Assembly (NCBI GenBank): GCA_021163705.1
Contig: JAGGTO010000087.1
Coordinates: forward strand, 1-5,916
Reading direction: 5' to 3'
DNA from: Thermoplasmata archaeon
GTDB taxonomy: Archaea; Thermoplasmatota; Thermoplasmata; Thermoplasmatales; Aciduliprofundaceae
DNA: 5,916 nucleotides
Shown: positions 3,761 to 5,916 of the stretch, piece after piece
Layout of the letters: each line of letters opens with the position of its first letter
Position numbering within the stretch: position 1 is the first letter of the stretch
Made by a program: the position numbers and the translations under genes
The notes under the pieces: model-generated
The model's database searches: none
What the model saw: the letters and a program-made list of their open reading frames with translations, nothing else
What the model was told of the DNA's origin: nothing

Positions 3761-5916
3761 CTACTCTTCTTGAGATTTTTTGCCATCTTTTCTCTTAATT
3801 GCTGTTATTAATGCTATTATTGCAAGAATAATCGCTATTACTCCCAGGCACATTGCCACATATCCTACATTCCTTGTTCCTTCAATGTTCTTCTCCTGAT
3901 TATTGTTCTTTTCTTGAACATTGGATAACTCACTGTCAATATCACTCTTTAAATTCTCAATCTCTTCCCTAAGTGAGGTCACATTCTCATTTATCCTCTC
4001 TACCAGATTTGCATCTCCCTGCACTATTGCCTCATTCAATGCGCTTATATTCTCATCAAGTGCTTCCTCCAGCTCATTCAATCTTTCTTCCAATTTGCTT
4101 AAATTACCCTGCAGATCGCCTATTTCTTCCTGTAAATCTTCCATCTCTTTCTCTAATTCTGCAATCTCATTCTTGAGCCCATTTATATTACTCTGTATCT
4201 CCTCTATTTGCCCTTTTAAGTCCTCTATCTCCACTGCATCAACAGTAAAACTCCAATTCGCCCTGGCTTCATTTCCCAAATCATCGGATATAGTCATTGC
4301 AACATAATGTTTTCCATTGGTAAGTAGAAAAGGTAACTTTATTTCTACTGTTCCCTCATATCCGTTTACTTCACTCCTGTTGACCCACACAAATCCATCT
4401 ATTGAGAGAAAAATGGTTATGTATTCCGTGTACTCCTTATCCTCAAATTCAAAACTTATTGTGGGAGACCTATCGTTAATTGTCTCATTTGCTGGACTGT
4501 AGCTCACTATCCTCAGCGGAGGAATGTAGTTCTTATAGAGTTCATAAAAGATAGGACAGTTCATCGAAGGATTATATTGGTATCCCTGAAGCCAGCTTCT
4601 GTAAACATCTATGTGCTTCATCTGAACAAGATATACAAATGAAGGATCATCCATTGCTATCTCCTGCACCTCTTTATAATACTCTACCCTCTTGGTTTGA
4701 TTCACTTCGTATTTTGCTTTTATTATAAGATCATCCACTGTATCATTCTGCCATCCAGTTCTAAAAACATCTCCACCAATGGATGCTGATCCCAGGAATG
4801 GATGTACATAGTCATCGGGATCATTATAATCAGGTGCCCAGCCTGTAATTATCATACCATAATCTCCACGATACATTTTGTCAAGCAATGTGGGCCATGC
4901 AAGCTCTTCTATATTCACACTTATCCCTATTTCTCCAAGATTCTCTTTAACTATCTCGGCTATATGTCCACGCAAATCGTTGCCTTGATTATAGAGAATG
5001 GTCAGTGAGAATCCATCCCCGTAACCTGCCTCTTCGAGCAACTCTCTTGCCTTCTGTGGGTCATGATGATACATAAATAGATTATCATCATGCCCCAGCA
5101 TGCCCTTTGGAATTGGACCTTGTGACTGAATAACATAGCCCATATACACTTCATCTATTATTCTCTGATAATCCACCGCATAGGAAATTGCCTGCCTAAC
5201 CAGTTTATTATGTAAAGGATTGTTCTCATCATGATATGTAGGTCTACAGTTAATCGTCATGAACTCTAAATTATATGACAACCCCGCATCTATGACTATC
5301 CCCTCTTTACCTTCAAGATCCTTTATATAATTAAAGGGTACATATGCCATATCTGCATCTCCATTTTCAAGATGTGTTTCCCTCTCATCTAAAACCGGAA
5401 CATTCTTTCTTATGACATACTTCACATGCTTCCCTTCCCAGCTACCCCAGTAATTGGGGTTCCACTCCAGTTTTATATATTCATATCGTTTCCACACCAC
5501 GAGCTTATATGGGCCTGTACCCACCATGTTTTGACTCATCCACTCGTTGTCTTGATTGGGCACCACACCACCATGCTCTTCCACAACCTTCGGATCCACT
5601 ATGGATGATACTGTAAAAGCAAGAGTGGCCAGGAAACCGCTATATGGCTCCCTGAGATGGAACTCCACAGTGTAATTGTCCACAACTCTCACACTGCTCT
5701 CTCCATCTGGACTGTTCCACTCTCCTGTATAAGGATCATAAGTATACATAAACTGGCTGAGTATCCATGAAACTCCTGTGGAAGGAGAATTCATTATCAG
5801 AACACGATCGAATGAGTATTTTACAGCTTCTGCATTGAATGGATCACCATTGGAGAATTTCACACCCTTGCGAAGATGGAATGTCCATATTTTACCGGAG
5901 GAATCAACACTCCAAT
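3761..5916 (-). CDS. ABC transporter substrate-binding protein, family 5 (peptide type), membrane-anchored, N-terminus off window
   Basis: 717 codons are visible; the frame continues past the right edge, and WTFHLRKGVKFSNGDPF near the edge is the family 5 motif normally found about 80-100 residues in, so a signal peptide and first strands are missing. Residues 1-465 (visible numbering) are the DppA/OppA-like domain, with VGTGPYK at 131-137 and GWAPDYNDPDDY at 358-369. Residues about 467-560 form an Ig-like beta domain ending WSFTVDA. A coiled coil follows, with an unbroken 4-3 pattern of hydrophobic residues from 566 to 619 and more heptads to about 666. Residues 683-706 are a transmembrane helix, then a lysine-rich tail. 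The protein would stand outside the cell on a stalk and hand peptides, or possibly oligosaccharides, to an ABC permease. Nine N-x-S/T sequons suggest surface glycosylation. No permease gene is visible. An oligo-T terminator directly follows. Confidence 0.9.
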   Translation of the reverse strand, partial: WSVDSSGKIWTFHLRKGVKFSNGDPFNAEAVKYSFDRVLIMNSPSTGVSWILSQFMYTYDPYTGEWNSPDGESSVRVVDNYTVEFHLREPYSGFLATLAFTVSSIVDPKVVEEHGGVVPNQDNEWMSQNMVGTGPYKLVVWKRYEYIKLEWNPNYWGSWEGKHVKYVIRKNVPVLDERETHLENGDADMAYVPFNYIKDLEGKEGIVIDAGLSYNLEFMTINCRPTYHDENNPLHNKLVRQAISYAVDYQRIIDEVYMGYVIQSQGPIPKGMLGHDDNLFMYHHDPQKARELLEEAGYGDGFSLTILYNQGNDLRGHIAEIVKENLGEIGISVNIEELAWPTLLDKMYRGDYGMIITGWAPDYNDPDDYVHPFLGSASIGGDVFRTGWQNDTVDDLIIKAKYEVNQTKRVEYYKEVQEIAMDDPSFVYLVQMKHIDVYRSWLQGYQYNPSMNCPIFYELYKNYIPPLRIVSYSPANETINDRSPTISFEFEDKEYTEYITIFLSIDGFVWVNRSEVNGYEGTVEIKLPFLLTNGKHYVAMTISDDLGNEARANWSFTVDAVEIEDLKGQIEEIQSNINGLKNEIAELEKEMEDLQEEIGDLQGNLSKLEERLNELEEALDENISALNEAIVQGDANLVERINENVTSLREEIENLKSDIDSELSNVQEKNNNQEKNIEGTRNVGYVAMCLGVIAIILAIIALITAIKRKDGKKSQEE

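Noticed and set aside
3921..4307. 128-residue plus-strand frame rich in Ser, Phe and Leu
   Set aside because: It is antisense to the coiled-coil region; heptads rich in Glu, Leu and Lys produce such shadows.
5861..5863. GTG as the start of the substrate-binding protein
   Set aside because: The frame continues to the window edge with the conserved family motif across this codon, so it is an internal valine.

Overview
The window looks like a piece of a moderately AT-rich, thermophilic euryarchaeal chromosome. Start regions carry archaeal signals: TATA-like boxes about 25 bases before likely transcript starts, GGTGAT ribosome sites, and an oligo-T terminator without a hairpin. A fused formiminotransferase-cyclodeaminase and a peptide-type binding protein with a C-terminal membrane anchor would suit a peptide- or amino-acid-fermenting member of the Thermoplasmata/Aciduliprofundum area. 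That placement is inferred from general resemblance only; no search was run.

Layout. Positions 1-83 (minus) hold the first codons of a TraB-like gene running off the left edge. A 177-bp divergent region (84-260) contains a TATA-like element for each direction and a 30-base pyrimidine tract. Positions 261-1922 (plus) encode a complete two-domain glutamate formiminotransferase/formiminotetrahydrofolate cyclodeaminase. Three bases later, tail to tail, is a minus-strand pair (3543-1926): a short PadR-type regulator followed, with an 8-base overlap, by a MATE multidrug exporter. A 217-bp intergenic stretch (3544-3760) carries the pair's promoter, a possible operator, a possible small plus-strand transcript and an oligo-T terminator. 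From 3761 to the right edge (minus) is a family 5 ABC substrate-binding protein lacking its N-terminus; it has an Ig-like domain, a long coiled-coil stalk and a C-terminal membrane anchor.

How the genes work together. The PadR-MATE pair is a recognisable regulator-plus-exporter module: the regulator probably represses its own promoter and releases it when a toxic compound binds. The binding protein probably captures peptides outside the cell, and the folate enzyme handles the formimino group from histidine breakdown, so both fit a peptide-catabolic life style. Nothing shows that they share an operon or control.

I found no clearly new multi-gene system, RNA gene, CRISPR array or mobile element. 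The most interesting points are the stalked, anchored binding protein, the abbreviated PadR wing, the catalytic-residue register of the MATE protein, and a possible 21-codon leaderless ORF at 3624-3689.
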